64,000 bases of DNA from Pseudodesulfovibrio sp. S3 (GCF_004025585.1 NZ_QTZO01000003.1:283472-347471), one strand, 5' to 3'. Counted from the stretch's first letter, positions 17,597 to 30,450 are shown. Notes: generated from the letters alone by a model not told the origin. Numbers and translations: made by a program.

Positions 17597-19045
17597 ATGG
17601 AAGCCATGGAGGTATCATTTCTGCTCGGCCTCGCCAGCATCTGCTACACCGCGATAGAAATTACGGGCATCATCACGGCCGTCATCGCGGTGCGTGAAAC
17701 CCGCACCCCCCAAGGGGCCATCGCCTGGGCCATCTCGTTAATCACCTTCCCCGTATTGACCCTGCCTCTGTACTGGATTTTCGGTCGAGCCAAATTCCAC
17801 GGCTATGCGAGCACCATGCGAACGGGTTTTGCCGAATTCCATCAACTCCTCGGCGACAACCATGACATTCCGTCCGTAAAACCAATGCTGGAGCGAAAAC
17901 ATCTTCACTCCCCCAGAACAATTTTCGAGACCCTTGCCAATACGCCCTTCATGGATGGCAACGACATTGAACTGCTCATAAATGGCACCAGGACGTTCAA
18001 GGCGATCTTCTCCGATATCGAGGCCGCCCAACACTACATCCTGATTCAATTCTACATCGTCCATGACGATACCCTGGGAAAACAGCTCCAGGAACTGCTC
18101 ATAAAAAAGGCAGGAGAAGGCGTACGCATCAGCTTCCTGTATGACGAGATAGGCAGCCACGCCACCCCGGAAACCTATTGGGACACCTTGCGCCAGGCCG
18201 GTATCGAAGCGCACCCCTTCCACACGACCAGGGGACCGGGGAATCGCTTTCAGCTCAACTTTCGAAACCACCGCAAGATCGTGGTCATTGACGGACACAC
18301 AGCCTTTGTCGGCGGCCACAATGTCGGCAACGAGTATCTTGGCGGGGCAACAAACCGATTCAATGGATGGCGCGACACCCACATCAAAATCACGGGGCCT
18401 GCCGTGCTCGGCGTACAGGTCAGCTTCGGCAAGGACTGGTACTGGGCGACCCGCTCGATTCCCCAACTGGACCTGTCCATGCCGAAGAAGACCGGATCAG
18501 CCGAAGTCCTCACCCTGGCCACCGGGCCTGATGATGCCATGGAGTCCTGTTCGCTGATGTTCATCCAGGCCATCGAGTCCGCACAGGACCGTTTCTGGAT
18601 CGCCAGCCCGTATTTCGTACCCGACAGTTCCGTTATGAAGGCCCTGCAAATGGCCGCCATGCGTGGCGTGGACGTCCGCATCATGCTGCCCATGAAGGCC
18701 GACCACCTGCTCGTATACCTCGCCGGTTTCGCCTGTCTCAAGGAACTCTCCATGCCCGGAATCAAAATATACCGCTATGATGCCGGATTCCTGCACCAAA
18801 AAGTCTTCCTGGTAGATGACACCCTGGCCGGGGTCGGCACGGCCAACCTCGACAACCGATCGTTCCGGCTCAATTTCGAGATTACCATACTCATCCAGGG
18901 AACCGCATTCTGCCGAGAGATAGAAGCAATGTTCCTGGACGACTTCACCAAATGTATCGAAACAGGTCCCGACGAGTATGACCAGAAGAATTATCTCCAG
19001 CAGACCGTCATCAGGTTCGCCCGTCTGCTGTCGCCAATCCTCTGA
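17597..19045 (+). CDS. cls: cardiolipin synthase (phospholipase D type)
   Basis: A 482-residue membrane-anchored enzyme that condenses two phosphatidylglycerols to cardiolipin and glycerol. Two N-terminal membrane helices (about 8-33 and 40-62) precede the catalytic region with both HKD motifs: H225-x-K227-x4-D232 (HRKIVVIDG) and H400-x-K402-x4-D407 (HQKVFLVDD). Both are complete, so it should be active. ATG codons at 17597 and 17606 are both possible starts. It is transcribed alone and faces dapB across a terminator. Confidence 0.94.
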   Translation: MEAMEVSFLLGLASICYTAIEITGIITAVIAVRETRTPQGAIAWAISLITFPVLTLPLYWIFGRAKFHGYASTMRTGFAEFHQLLGDNHDIPSVKPMLERKHLHSPRTIFETLANTPFMDGNDIELLINGTRTFKAIFSDIEAAQHYILIQFYIVHDDTLGKQLQELLIKKAGEGVRISFLYDEIGSHATPETYWDTLRQAGIEAHPFHTTRGPGNRFQLNFRNHRKIVVIDGHTAFVGGHNVGNEYLGGATNRFNGWRDTHIKITGPAVLGVQVSFGKDWYWATRSIPQLDLSMPKKTGSAEVLTLATGPDDAMESCSLMFIQAIESAQDRFWIASPYFVPDSSVMKALQMAAMRGVDVRIMLPMKADHLLVYLAGFACLKELSMPGIKIYRYDAGFLHQKVFLVDDTLAGVGTANLDNRSFRLNFEITILIQGTAFCREIEAMFLDDFTKCIETGPDEYDQKNYLQQTVIRFARLLSPIL

Positions 19046-19054
19046 CCTTTCAGC

Positions 19055-19085
19055 ACAAAAAAAGGGAGCCTCAGACAAGACTCCC
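19055..19085 (-). terminator. intrinsic terminator of dapB
   Basis: On the minus strand AGGGAGTCT (19085-19077) pairs with AGGCTCCCT (19070-19062), nine pairs with one G-U, followed by seven T. Confidence 0.8.
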
Positions 19086-19107
19086 TCCAATTCACACTCA
19101 AATCAGA

Positions 19108-19887
19108 CTACAAAACGTCGGCCATGGAATAAAGCTTGCCCGGCTTCTGTCCGGCCAGCCATTTGACTGCCTTCATTGCACCTGCAGCAAACATCTCGCG
19201 TGAATGGGCACGGTGGGTGACCTCGATACGCTCCCCCGGGCCGAAGAAATACACGGAGTGGTCTCCGACCACATCGCCGCCGCGCAGGGTTTGGACACCG
19301 ATCTCCTGTTTCGGACGCTCGCCGATGATGCCGTCACGACAGTGCTTTTTGACATCATCGTACTCCCAGCCTCTGGCCCCGGCCAGACATTGGGCCAATT
19401 TGAGAGCCGTACCACTGGGGGAATCCTTCTTCATCTTGTGATGCGTCTCCACCATTTCCATGTCGTAATTATCGCCCAGCGCCTGCACGAGGATCGGCAG
19501 CACCTTGAGCAGGACATTAACGCCAACGGACATGTTGGGCGCCCAAAACAACGGAACCACCTTGGCAGCGGCTTCAATCTCGGCCAACTGATCCTTGTTC
19601 AAACCCGTGGTACCGATGACAGCGGGATTACCGTTCGCAGCGGCAATCTTGGCCATGGCCACCGAGGATTCGGGGGCCGTGAAATCCACGATCACCGCGC
19701 CCGGCACCTTGGGCAGCAATTCTTCAAGACAGTCGGAAATTTCGCAGTCTTCGTAGACCATCCCGTCCAGATTGCCCTTGCGCTCACACGCACCCACAAG
19801 ATTCAACTCCTCATCAGCCAGGGCGAGATTGACCAGCGTATTGCCCATACGGCCCTTTGCGCCCAAAATGACGACATCGACACTCAT
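19108..19887 (-). CDS. dapB: 4-hydroxy-tetrahydrodipicolinate reductase
   Basis: A 259-residue NAD(P)H-dependent enzyme of lysine and diaminopimelate synthesis. The nucleotide loop GAKGRMG is at residues 9-15 and the catalytic/substrate motif [16 protein letters not shown] near 147-162. GTTGL and the FTAPESS segment also fit. It is preceded by ligA with a 36-base gap, so the two may be cotranscribed, with dapB ending at the terminator at 19055. Confidence 0.96.
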   Translation of the reverse strand: MSVDVVILGAKGRMGNTLVNLALADEELNLVGACERKGNLDGMVYEDCEISDCLEELLPKVPGAVIVDFTAPESSVAMAKIAAANGNPAVIGTTGLNKDQLAEIEAAAKVVPLFWAPNMSVGVNVLLKVLPILVQALGDNYDMEMVETHHKMKKDSPSGTALKLAQCLAGARGWEYDDVKKHCRDGIIGERPKQEIGVQTLRGGDVVGDHSVYFFGPGERIEVTHRAHSREMFAAGAMKAVKWLAGQKPGKLYSMADVL

Positions 19888-19923
19888 AGAGCCTCTCCTC
19901 GTAACAATTTGAAATTATATGTC

Positions 19924-21978
<2,055 letters not shown>

Positions 21979-22001
21979 TTACACGAATTACCTGAGTATA
22001 A

Positions 22002-23036
22002 TTATAAAATTTCTTTGAGATCAGCCAGATTCTTCTTCTTGCCGACGGCAAGAAGCGTATCGTTGGCATTAATGACTTCCTTGGGGCCGGGATTGAAGAC
22101 CATCTCACCTGACTCCTTCTTGATGGCAATGATGATAAGATTGAAATTGGCCCGGATCTTGGATTCGATGAGATCCTTGTCCACCAACTCCGACGACGGT
22201 GAAACAGGCAATTCCTCCATCTGCAGATCAATACCACCGCGGACAGCCAATTCGAGAAAGTTGGTCACCGTGGGACGAAGTACACTTTGGGCCATGCGCA
22301 GTCCACCAATGAAATGGGGCAGTACGACACGATTTGCTCCGGCCAGCTCCAGACGGGAAATGTGCGACTTGTCCCCTGCACGGGCCACGATGATAATATC
22401 AGGGTTGAGTTGACGGGCCGTCAGGGTGACATAGACGTTTGCAGCCTCGCTGGTCACGGCTGATATCAGTGATTTGGCATGGAGAAGACCGGCGCTCATA
22501 AGCACCTCGTCGCTTGTGGCATCACCTTCGATGCACAAAATGCCTTCCTGCTCCATCTTGTCGATGAGATCCGGGTCCGATTCGATGACCACCACGCCGA
22601 GACCTTCAGCCCTGATCTCCTGCACAACGATACTTCCAATGCGGCCATGACCACAAACGATAAAGTGGTTTCTCAACTTGCTTATATCTTTCATCATTTT
22701 ATGCCTACCCCACAGAATTTGCAATCGCCCTTCAATCAACAACTGTGCGAACGCACCCGCAATATACACGAAACCGCCGACACCACCCATAATCAGAAAC
22801 GCCGTAAATATCCGGCCCTCACCGGAGAGCTCATTGACCTCCATGAACCCAACGGTCGAAAGGGTGATGACAACCATATAAAAGGAACTGGCGAAGTCCC
22901 AATGCTCGTAGAGCATATAGAAGCCGATACCCACAATGAAAATCACGAGGAGATAAAAAACACCGAGAATGATGTTCCAAAAAGAGCCTAGTTTCGCCCT
23001 CAGACGCAGCATTCTTTGATGAACTAATCCAATCAT
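22002..23036 (-). CDS. potassium channel protein with RCK (TrkA-N/TrkA-C) domains
   Basis: A 344-residue channel. Two membrane helices (about 22-42 and 73-98) flank a pore loop, followed by an RCK domain with the nucleotide loop VCGHGRIGS (residues about 127-135) and a TrkA-C domain (about 260-344). The pore reads TLSTVGFMEV, that is TVGFM where TVGYG is usual; selectivity may differ. It sits between uvrB (3-base gap) and ligA on the minus strand and is likely translated from the same message. MthK-type gating by ions or nucleotide is inferred from the fold only. Confidence 0.85.
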   Translation of the reverse strand: MIGLVHQRMLRLRAKLGSFWNIILGVFYLLVIFIVGIGFYMLYEHWDFASSFYMVVITLSTVGFMEVNELSGEGRIFTAFLIMGGVGGFVYIAGAFAQLLIEGRLQILWGRHKMMKDISKLRNHFIVCGHGRIGSIVVQEIRAEGLGVVVIESDPDLIDKMEQEGILCIEGDATSDEVLMSAGLLHAKSLISAVTSEAANVYVTLTARQLNPDIIIVARAGDKSHISRLELAGANRVVLPHFIGGLRMAQSVLRPTVTNFLELAVRGGIDLQMEELPVSPSSELVDKDLIESKIRANFNLIIIAIKKESGEMVFNPGPKEVINANDTLLAVGKKKNLADLKEIL

Positions 23037-23039
23037 TGA

Positions 23040-25043
23040 TTACCCCAATTCAAGGAAGCGCTCACGAAGCAGGGCTATGCGATCCCTGAGTTCCGCAGCC
23101 CGTTCGAATTCCAGTTCTTTGGCGGCATCGCGCATTTCCCGCTCCAACCGCTTGATGTTCTTGCCCAACACCTTCGGATCCGCTCCATAGGCCGCGCCGT
23201 CTTCGGCAGCCAGTCCCATGGTTGCCGTACCTGTATCCGCTCCACTCTGTGCCCCGAAAAGATTGTCCATCTTCTTGCGGATGGTGGTGGGCGTGATACC
23301 ATGCTCCGCGTTATACGCCTGCTGTTTCTGCCTTCGACGATCGGTTTCATCTATGGCCGCAGCCATGGAATCGGTCATCTTGTCTGCATAGAGAATAACC
23401 CGCCCCTCGGTATTTCTGGCGGCACGCCCAAAGGTCTGAACAAGCGAGCGTGCGGAACGCAGAAACCCTTCCTTGTCGCCATCCAGAATGGCCACCAGCG
23501 ACACTTCCGGTATATCAAGCCCTTCACGAAGAAGATTGATACCCACCAGGACAAAGAATTCGCCCGCCCTGAGCGCCTGGATGATGGCCATACGCTCCAG
23601 GGTGTCGATGTCCGAGTGCAGATACCTGGACTGGACACCCATCTGATTCAAATACTCGTTCAGGTCCTCGGCCATGCGCTTGGTCAACGTGGTGACCAGA
23701 ACCCGCTCGTTCCGGGATTGTCTTTTCTTACACTCCGCCAGCAAATCGTCAATCTGTCCGTGTGTTTTTCTAACCTCTATCTCAGGATCAACCAACCCGG
23801 TGGGACGGATGATCTGCTCCACGACCACCCCTTGTGCCAGGTCCAGCTCAAGGTGACCCGGTGTTGCGGAAACATACACGGCCTGATGAATCCGCTCCTG
23901 AAACTCCTCATAGTTGAGCGGACGGTTGTCCAGAGCGGACGGCAGTCTGAACCCGAAATCAACCAACGTGGTCTTCCGCGATCGGTCTCCCTTGAACATG
24001 CCGCCCACCTGGGGCAAGGCAATATGGGACTCGTCCACGAACAGGATGAAATCTTCCGGAAAATAATCAAGCAAAGTGGCTGGCGGCTGGCCTTCAAACC
24101 GTCCGTCCAAATGGCGGGAGTAATTCTCAATGCCGTTGCAGTACCCCAACTCCTCAATGGTCTCGAGGTCATACATGGTCCGTTGCTCCAATCGCTGGGC
24201 CTCGACCAACTTGTTGGCCCGCTTGAAATTGCTCAACTGAGCCTGCAATTCGTCGCGGATATCGGTCACGGCGCGATTCAGGTTGTCCCGATCCGATACG
24301 AAATGGCTGCCCGGATAGATGACAGTCTTGCGCAAACGGTCCTTGACCTCCCCCGTAAGCGGATCGGTCTCGGAAACGGAATCTATCTCGTCCCCGAAGA
24401 ACTCGATGCGCAAGGCTTTTTCCTGACTATAAGCTGGAATGATTTCCACCACGTCGCCGCGCACGCGAAAAGTACTGCGATGAAAATCGTAGTCGTTGCG
24501 CTCATAGTGAATCTCCACCAGCCGACCCAGCAGGGACTCCATGGACATGGTCTGTCCCTCTTCCACGGGAATGACCATCTTGGCATAAAAATCAGGAGAG
24601 CCAAGGCCGTAGATGCAGGAAACCGAAGCCACAAGGAGCACATCCTTACGCGTCAGCAAGGCGTGGGTTGCCGCATGGCGCAACTTGTCTATATTATCGT
24701 TGATGGAGGAATCTTTCTCGATGTAGACATCAGAATGGGGCAGGTAGGCTTCAGGCTGGTAATAATCGTAATAACTGACGAAATATTCAACGGCGTTGTC
24801 TGGGAACAAACCGCGGAACTCGGTATAGAGCTGGGCGGCCAACGTCTTGTTCGGAGCCAGAACCAGGGCGGGCCGGTTCAGGGAGGCCACCACATTGGCC
24901 ATGGTGAATGTCTTGCCGGTGCCGGTGGCGCCGAGCAGAACCTGATCGCGAACGCCGCTGTTCAGGCCGCTGATCAACTCAGCTACTGCTGCGGGCTGGT
25001 CCCCCTTGAGAGTATATTCGCTGACAAGTTTGAAATCTGGCAT
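23040..25043 (-). CDS. uvrB: UvrABC excision nuclease subunit B
   Basis: A 667-residue helicase-like protein that verifies DNA damage and recruits UvrC. It has the P-loop GATGTGKT (39-46), the damage-binding beta-hairpin region [12 protein letters not shown] near 92-103, motif VDESH near 338, motif [11 protein letters not shown], and a C-terminal UVR motif ([16 protein letters not shown]). Complete. It is the first gene of the uvrB-channel-ligA-dapB run, and a divergent small gene begins about 85 bases away. Confidence 0.97.
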   Translation of the reverse strand: MPDFKLVSEYTLKGDQPAAVAELISGLNSGVRDQVLLGATGTGKTFTMANVVASLNRPALVLAPNKTLAAQLYTEFRGLFPDNAVEYFVSYYDYYQPEAYLPHSDVYIEKDSSINDNIDKLRHAATHALLTRKDVLLVASVSCIYGLGSPDFYAKMVIPVEEGQTMSMESLLGRLVEIHYERNDYDFHRSTFRVRGDVVEIIPAYSQEKALRIEFFGDEIDSVSETDPLTGEVKDRLRKTVIYPGSHFVSDRDNLNRAVTDIRDELQAQLSNFKRANKLVEAQRLEQRTMYDLETIEELGYCNGIENYSRHLDGRFEGQPPATLLDYFPEDFILFVDESHIALPQVGGMFKGDRSRKTTLVDFGFRLPSALDNRPLNYEEFQERIHQAVYVSATPGHLELDLAQGVVVEQIIRPTGLVDPEIEVRKTHGQIDDLLAECKKRQSRNERVLVTTLTKRMAEDLNEYLNQMGVQSRYLHSDIDTLERMAIIQALRAGEFFVLVGINLLREGLDIPEVSLVAILDGDKEGFLRSARSLVQTFGRAARNTEGRVILYADKMTDSMAAAIDETDRRRQKQQAYNAEHGITPTTIRKKMDNLFGAQSGADTGTATMGLAAEDGAAYGADPKVLGKNIKRLEREMRDAAKELEFERAAELRDRIALLRERFLELG

Positions 25044-25127
25044 ATACCTTCAATCCAGGACTTGAGATAGCCCATCAAAACACGTAAGAATCAATCATAC
25101 ACTGCAACCGTGACCCGGAGTTCGTTC

Positions 25128-25607
25128 ATGGATATCACCATCACCACCCCTCAGTCCCCTCTCCCTATAGAACGCGCCAACTCCCTTTCCATGGTCATCA
25201 AAAGCTTCAAGGGTCGGCGCAATGTGGAGGTCTCGCTTTTCCGCGCTGCGTGGGACCCTGTCGAGGAAGCGGAATCGAACTTCTCCGGACTCATCGAGAC
25301 CCAGGACAACACCCCGCACACAAATGTTTTGGGCAGCGGCAGAATCATTCTGGAATCCTTCACGGACAGTGAACGCGATCTCATTATTGATTACCTGAAA
25401 GAGCAGTATTCCACAAGACTTACGGCTATCAACTCCGCTCCGCTCACCTTTCCGATTCCGGCAGGGCTTGCCGGTTTCACCCAAGTCCAGCCCGGCAAGG
25501 ACGGCGGCTTCATCGAGTTTGGAAAAATACCGAGCTATCCACTTCAAATTCCACTCAAAGGCTACTACGACTTGAGCCAGCACCTGCCCATAGCTGACGA
25601 TGATTAG
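25128..25607 (+). CDS. small conserved protein, function unknown
   Basis: A 159-residue soluble protein with no signal peptide, membrane segment or motif I can name. It reads as mixed alpha/beta (MVIKSFKGRRNVEVSLFRAAWDPV, then GSGRIILESFTDSERDLIIDYLKEQY). The ATG at 25128 is chosen because CCGGAG lies nine bases before it; a GTG at 25110 would add six residues. It is divergent from uvrB and abuts the convergent aat gene (6 bases apart). Confidence 0.65.
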   Translation: MDITITTPQSPLPIERANSLSMVIKSFKGRRNVEVSLFRAAWDPVEEAESNFSGLIETQDNTPHTNVLGSGRIILESFTDSERDLIIDYLKEQYSTRLTAINSAPLTFPIPAGLAGFTQVQPGKDGGFIEFGKIPSYPLQIPLKGYYDLSQHLPIADDD

Positions 25608-25613
25608 AGTGCC

Positions 25614-26306
25614 CTAGGCCTGACCGTCAAAACGCCAGCGCCCTTCACGCGTAGGCACCTCCATGCCCTCACGGAGCATGGCCAGGAACCGAAAACGCTG
25701 CAATTCCCTGGCGCCGAACCGGAGCAAATGCTTGGTGGTCTGCTGGCAGTCGATGAGGCTGAACTGCCACTTTTCGAGTTGCTTCACCAACACGGCAAAG
25801 GCTGCCTTGGAAGCATCGGGGACATTGTAAAACATGGATTCACCGTAAAAGACCGAACCGAGTGATACGCCGTACAACCCGCCCACCAGATCATCCCCCT
25901 GCCACGCCTCCACGCTGTGGGCGTAGCCCAACTCATGCAGCAGGGTGTAGGCCTCCACCATATCCTCTACTATCCAGGTGCCCTCCTGCTCAGGCCGGGG
26001 ACAACATGCGCACCGTCTGATCACGGCTTCGAACCGGGTGTCCAGGGTGAAGGTGAAGGTGCCTTTGTTAAGCACCCTGTGCAGACTGCGCGGCAGGTGT
26101 AATTCATGCGGGATCAAGACAAGACGGGGATTGGTCGACCACCAGAGGATGGGAGAATCTTCGGCATACCAGGGGAAAATGCCGTTGGCATACGCCGTCA
26201 GCAACCGCTGCGGACTGAGATCGCCCCCTACGGCCAGCAAGCCGTCCGGGTCCGCTTTTTCCGGGTCAGGGAATACGGGGTCATCAAAAAGACGGTAAAT
26301 GGTCAT
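25614..26306 (-). CDS. aat: leucyl/phenylalanyl-tRNA-protein transferase
   Basis: A 230-residue N-end-rule enzyme that adds Leu or Phe to proteins starting with Arg or Lys, marking them for ClpS-ClpAP. FPDPEKADPDGLLAVGGDLSP at the start, GIFPWY and WWSTNPRLVL, and GESMFYNVPDASK are diagnostic. The start at 26306 (MTIYRLFDD) is favoured over an upstream TTG. It follows clpS-clpA, the proteins that consume its products, though a terminator separates it from clpA. Confidence 0.95.
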   Translation of the reverse strand: MTIYRLFDDPVFPDPEKADPDGLLAVGGDLSPQRLLTAYANGIFPWYAEDSPILWWSTNPRLVLIPHELHLPRSLHRVLNKGTFTFTLDTRFEAVIRRCACCPRPEQEGTWIVEDMVEAYTLLHELGYAHSVEAWQGDDLVGGLYGVSLGSVFYGESMFYNVPDASKAAFAVLVKQLEKWQFSLIDCQQTTKHLLRFGARELQRFRFLAMLREGMEVPTREGRWRFDGQA

Positions 26307-26316
26307 TTGTCTGCCC

Positions 26317-26341
26317 AAAAAGAGGGCGGCGCGGGCCGCCC
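26317..26341 (-). terminator. intrinsic terminator of clpA
   Basis: On the minus strand GGGCGGC (26341-26335) and GCCGCCC (26330-26324) close a 4-base loop and are followed by TCTTTTT. The aat start lies just beyond, so aat expression may depend on read-through or its own start. Confidence 0.8.
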
Positions 26342-26355
26342 TGTCACACCTTCAA

Positions 26356-28677
26356 TTATTGAGGTCTGCCCACGGCATCAAATGAGAAGACAAACGCTCC
26401 TGTTGTGCCGCTGTCGGAGGTCTTCTTGGACTTCTTGGGCTTTCCGCTCACATCCACGGTAACCACACCGCCCTTTCTCAACCGTCCGAAGAGCAGTTCA
26501 TCTGCAATGACGTCCTTGATTTCGGTCTGAATGACACGCCCCATGGGACGGGCACCCATATCGGCGTCATGTCCCAATTCGGCCAGTTTCGCACGGGCCT
26601 TGTCGGTCAGGACAACAACGACCCGACGATCCTGAAGCTGATCGTTCAATTCACGCACGAACTTTTCCGCAATCAATTCCATGACCGGCTGTTCCAGGGA
26701 CTTGAAAGCCACGGTGGAGTCCAGCCGATTTCGGAATTCCGGGCTGAACAGTTTTTCCAGCGCCTTCATGGCTCCATCCGAACGGTCGGCGTTTTCATCG
26801 CGTTTGAAGCCGATGGCTCCCTTGGACATCTCCCGTGCACCGGCATTGGAAGTCATGAGCAGAATAACGTGCCTGAAATCCGCCTTGCGCCCGTTATTGT
26901 CCGTCAGGGTGGCATAGTCCATGACCTGAAGCAGGATATTGAACACATCGGGGTGCGCCTTTTCGATTTCATCGAACAGCACCACGCAATGAGGCTTCTT
27001 GCGCACACCCTCGGTAAGCAATCCGCCCTGATCAAAACCAACGTAACCGGGAGGCGCTCCGATGAGTCGGGCCACGGCATGTTTTTCCATATACTCCGAC
27101 ATGTCAAAACGCAGGAAACCGATATCGAGTACCTTGGCCAATTGCCGAGCCAGTTCGGTCTTGCCCACGCCGGTGGGACCGGTGAGCAGGAAACTGCCCA
27201 CGGGACGGCCGACCTGCCGCATACCCGCACGGGAACGCTTGATGGACAGAGCCAGAGCCGAAACAGCCTCATCCTGACCAAAAACCACAGACTTAAGGTC
27301 GCTTTCCAGACTCTTGAGCCGTTCACGATCAGACATGGTCAAACGACGGGCCGGAATCCGGGCCATGCGGGCCACAACTTTCTCGATGTCATCGACCTTG
27401 ATATGGTTCCCCTTGCGCTGACGGGTGGAAAGCTTGTAGAGCGCCCCGGCCTCGTCCATGACGTCGATGGCCTTGTCCGGCAGATAGCGGTCGGTTATGT
27501 GCCGTTCTGCCAATTCGGCTGCGGCCTTCAGGGCGAAATGAGTATAGTTGACGCCGTGGAACTCCTCGTAATGGGGCTTGAGCCCCTTGAGAATGGCAAC
27601 GGTCTCTTCGACTGTTGGTTCGGCGATCTCGATCTTCTGGAAACGGCGCGACAGGGCACGGTCCTTTTCAAAATGGTTCTTGTATTCCTCGAAGGTGGTG
27701 GAGCCGATGCACCGTATTTCTCCGGACTGGAGCAACGGCTTCAGGATATTCGAGGCATCCATGCTCCCGCCGCTGACCGATCCAGCACCTACAATGGTAT
27801 GGATCTCATCCACGAACAGAATGGCATCCCGGTTCAACTTGAGTTCGCCCAGCACGCCCTTGAGACGCGCTTCGAAATCCCCCCGGTACTTGGTACCGGC
27901 CAGGAGCGAGCCCATGTCCAGACCATAGATTTCCGCTTTCAGGAAATCCTTGGGCACATTGCCCTCCACGATCATGAGAGCCAACCCCTCTGCCATGGCG
28001 GTCTTGCCCACACCGGGATCACCTACGAAAATAGGGTTGTTCTTGCGCCGACGGGACAAGACCTGAACAGTGCGCTCCAATTCAGCGGCCCGACCGATCA
28101 GAGGATCAATGAACCCATGGGCGGCCCGATCCGTCAGGTTGACCGTGTACTCGCTGAGCGGACTCTTCTTCTCGCCGGGTTGCCCTTCCAGCGGGTTGGA
28201 CTTGTTGATCGGGGCATCGCCCAAATCATTCCAATCTTCGCTCATGGACATGCCGTGGGAAATGAACTCCAGGATATCGAGCCGGGAAACGTCATGAGTA
28301 CGCAAAAAATAGACCGCGTAGGAATCCTCTTCGTCGAACATGGCGGCCAGGACATCGCCCACTTCCACGGTGTTCTTGCCGGAGGCCTTTTTCTGCCACA
28401 CAGCCCGTTGCAGAACACGGCGAACCCCCAGCGTCTGGATGACCTCGGACTCGGTGCCTTCCGGCAACGCCTCCATATTCTCCACAAAGAACCGACCAAG
28501 CTGATCCCTGAGCCGCTCCATCTCCGCGCCGCACGCTTCCAGGATCTCTTCACCCTGGTCCTCGATGGATATGGCGTATAACAGATGTTCGAGCGTCAGA
28601 AATTCATGATTCCTTCGCTTCACTTCGTTGACAGCAGAGGTCAACGCACTCTCAAGTTCCTTGCTGAGCATCGTCAT
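26356..28677 (-). CDS. clpA: ATP-dependent Clp protease ATP-binding subunit ClpA
   Basis: A 773-residue Hsp100 unfoldase. The N domain (residues 1-150) is the ClpS docking site, followed by AAA domain 1 (GDPGVGKT near 213) and AAA domain 2 (GPTGVGKT near 495, with [10 protein letters not shown]). An IGF-type ClpP-binding loop appears as AIGFKRD. A Lys/Ser-rich C-terminal tail ([12 protein letters not shown]) is slightly longer than usual. It starts 2 bases after clpS ends, so the pair is cotranscribed. Confidence 0.96.
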   Translation of the reverse strand: MTMLSKELESALTSAVNEVKRRNHEFLTLEHLLYAISIEDQGEEILEACGAEMERLRDQLGRFFVENMEALPEGTESEVIQTLGVRRVLQRAVWQKKASGKNTVEVGDVLAAMFDEEDSYAVYFLRTHDVSRLDILEFISHGMSMSEDWNDLGDAPINKSNPLEGQPGEKKSPLSEYTVNLTDRAAHGFIDPLIGRAAELERTVQVLSRRRKNNPIFVGDPGVGKTAMAEGLALMIVEGNVPKDFLKAEIYGLDMGSLLAGTKYRGDFEARLKGVLGELKLNRDAILFVDEIHTIVGAGSVSGGSMDASNILKPLLQSGEIRCIGSTTFEEYKNHFEKDRALSRRFQKIEIAEPTVEETVAILKGLKPHYEEFHGVNYTHFALKAAAELAERHITDRYLPDKAIDVMDEAGALYKLSTRQRKGNHIKVDDIEKVVARMARIPARRLTMSDRERLKSLESDLKSVVFGQDEAVSALALSIKRSRAGMRQVGRPVGSFLLTGPTGVGKTELARQLAKVLDIGFLRFDMSEYMEKHAVARLIGAPPGYVGFDQGGLLTEGVRKKPHCVVLFDEIEKAHPDVFNILLQVMDYATLTDNNGRKADFRHVILLMTSNAGAREMSKGAIGFKRDENADRSDGAMKALEKLFSPEFRNRLDSTVAFKSLEQPVMELIAEKFVRELNDQLQDRRVVVVLTDKARAKLAELGHDADMGARPMGRVIQTEIKDVIADELLFGRLRKGGVVTVDVSGKPKKSKKTSDSGTTGAFVFSFDAVGRPQ

Positions 28678-28679
28678 AA

Positions 28680-28994
28680 CTATTCACCTTCCATGCTGCA
28701 CTTCAGCGGAAAACCAGCACTTTTAGCCAGTCTGTGCACCAGATCAACTTTGGTTTCAGCCACTTCGGCGGTGTAGGTGCCGCAGACCCCGTACCCCTGA
28801 TTGTGCACGGAAAACATGATTGCCGTGGCCTGCGCCTCACTTCTGTGAAAGACGCGCACCAATATTTCAACCACAAAGTCCATGGTTGTATAATCGTCAT
28901 TATGCAGCAGGACCTTATACTTTCTGGGTTCCTTGACTTCATGTTCATCAAGCAACTCCGATTCGAAACGGTCGCCGGTAATAGGGTCACTCAT
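28680..28994 (-). CDS. clpS: Clp protease adaptor ClpS
   Basis: A 104-residue N-recognin adaptor that delivers N-degron proteins to ClpAP. The core KVLLHNDDYTTMDFVVEIL (residues about 28-46) carries the LxNDDxxTM substrate-binding motif, and the later HNQGYGVCGTYTAEVAE is also typical. Directly followed by clpA. Confidence 0.96.
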   Translation of the reverse strand: MSDPITGDRFESELLDEHEVKEPRKYKVLLHNDDYTTMDFVVEILVRVFHRSEAQATAIMFSVHNQGYGVCGTYTAEVAETKVDLVHRLAKSAGFPLKCSMEGE

Positions 28995-29074
28995 GGGTAT
29001 TCGACTCCAACAATCCTTTGTATTCCTTGTTTACCAATATAAATTCCTTTTAACCGCCTGTCGAGGGCTGAAGC

Positions 29075-29671
29075 TCATTCTTTGCCAAGTTCATCCAATA
29101 TGGAGATGCGAACGGCAGCATCAAAGACAAAGTTTTCATCCGGTTCGAGCCCCTGAGCCTGACGATATTCGATGTTCAGCCCATGGTATGTTTCCTTGGT
29201 GGTGGCAGCAACATCAAGACCGAGAAGCTTGGCGCACGCAGGCACGGAGTCGTCTGTGCCCTCTATTTCGACGAAATCCCCGAAGGGCAATTGATCAAGG
29301 CAGACGTTGCACTCCATGAACCGCCATTTTTCACGCACTTTTTCATATGCGAAAACCTGCATGAAACCAACAGCCTCCAAGGCCGTTTTCATGACCGAAA
29401 CGTCCCCCACCGCTGTTTCGATCTCCTCGAAGACCTTGAGGATTGAGGACTGAACAACGTCGGGCGGCCGTTTGACCGTGAGTACGCCTCTGCCCTGCTT
29501 TTCCCGCAATCGCAACAATATCCCGTCCTGCTTCAACGAACGGTCCGGACGGTCAAAAACCATGTTCACCTCAAGGTACCTGCCTGAAGATTCCCCACCT
29601 GCCCGCTGCAAACGGTGACTCAAATCCTTCAGATCGGCATTGAGATATTTCAATTCGCACTCAAGCGTCAT
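29075..29671 (-). CDS. CYTH-domain phosphohydrolase/adenylate cyclase class IV-like
   Basis: A 198-residue single CYTH domain. The metal/triphosphate signature ExExK is present as ECELK (residues 4-8), followed by alternating charged residues in the eight-stranded tunnel (LRLREKQGRGVLTVKRP, YEKVREKWRF, DFVEIEG). CYTH proteins act on triphosphate compounds such as thiamine triphosphate or ATP; sequence alone does not decide between triphosphatase and cyclase. It is divergent from crcB, with 45 bases between the start codons. Confidence 0.87.
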   Translation of the reverse strand: MTLECELKYLNADLKDLSHRLQRAGGESSGRYLEVNMVFDRPDRSLKQDGILLRLREKQGRGVLTVKRPPDVVQSSILKVFEEIETAVGDVSVMKTALEAVGFMQVFAYEKVREKWRFMECNVCLDQLPFGDFVEIEGTDDSVPACAKLLGLDVAATTKETYHGLNIEYRQAQGLEPDENFVFDAAVRISILDELGKE

Positions 29672-29716
29672 TGGCTTTCTCCCTTTGAGTTGCTATACAC
29701 AGACAAGGATATCGAA

Positions 29717-30094
29717 ATGCTGACAAAAATACTCTATATTTCTCTGGGCGGCGCAGCCGGATCGCTTTCGCGCTATTGGCTGTCCGGTGTGGCCCAACGG
29801 TTCGCAGGCGGATCGTTTCCCCTGGGAACCTTCCTCGTAAACATGACCGGATGCCTGCTGTTCGGCGCGGTCTGGGGATTTTTTGAAACCAGGATGCTCC
29901 CCGGCAGCGAGATCCGACTCCTGGTTCTGACCGGCTTCATGGGCGCATTCACCACCTTCTCCACCTACATGTTCGAGACAGCGGAACTGGTCAAGTATGG
30001 TCAGATGGCTTTCGCCCTGCTGAACGTGGTCGGTCAATCCGTTGCCGGACTGGCCCTCGTAATGGCAGGCATTGCCCTAGGCCGCCTCCTGTAA
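29717..30094 (+). CDS. crcB: fluoride ion channel CrcB/Fluc
   Basis: A 125-residue membrane protein with four helices. It has the Fluc signatures GGAAGSLSRYWLSG near the start, GTFLVNMTGCLLFG (pore Asn) and GFMGAFTTFSTY (central break). It dimerises into a fluoride exporter. The ATG at 29717 has AAGGA eight bases upstream, while the longer frame has none. A DUF190 gene follows after 22 bases. No fluoride riboswitch is recognisable in the short upstream space. Confidence 0.93.
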   Translation: MLTKILYISLGGAAGSLSRYWLSGVAQRFAGGSFPLGTFLVNMTGCLLFGAVWGFFETRMLPGSEIRLLVLTGFMGAFTTFSTYMFETAELVKYGQMAFALLNVVGQSVAGLALVMAGIALGRLL

Positions 30095-30116
30095 CCCCTT
30101 CCATTGGGAGAACGCC

Positions 30117-30449
30117 ATGAAACTTCTTGAAAAAGCTGAACGAATTAGAATCTACATAGGAGAGGATGACAAGCATAAAGGCGTGCCCCTTGCTGAAGCC
30201 ATCGTCCGGGAAGCGCGCAAACTCGGCTTGGCCGGGGCCACGGTTTACCGCGGCCTGATCGGCTTCGGAGCCAACAGTCGAATCCATACGAGCAAGATAC
30301 TGCGCCTGTCCGAGGGTTTACCGGTGGTGGTGGAGATCGTGGACCATCCAGATCAGCTTTCCCCCCTGCTCGAACTCCTCGACACCATGGTTATGGAGGG
30401 TATGGTAACCCGCGAACCAGTGGATGTCATAGCCTACCGCCACAGCTAA
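30117..30449 (+). CDS. DUF190 family protein
   Basis: A 110-residue soluble protein matching DUF190, a PII-like ferredoxin-fold family often encoded next to crcB. Signature stretches are IGEDDKHKGVPLAEAIVREARKLG, YRGLIGFG and DHPDQL. The recurrent crcB link suggests a role in fluoride response, but no activity is known to me. TTGGGAGAACGCC precedes the ATG. Confidence 0.88.
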   Translation: MKLLEKAERIRIYIGEDDKHKGVPLAEAIVREARKLGLAGATVYRGLIGFGANSRIHTSKILRLSEGLPVVVEIVDHPDQLSPLLELLDTMVMEGMVTREPVDVIAYRHS

Positions 30450-30450
30450 A

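Noticed and set aside
29672..29716. Fluoride riboswitch before crcB
   Set aside because: Only 45 bases separate the divergent start codons, and no crcB-motif core is seen there or in the preceding 60 bases.
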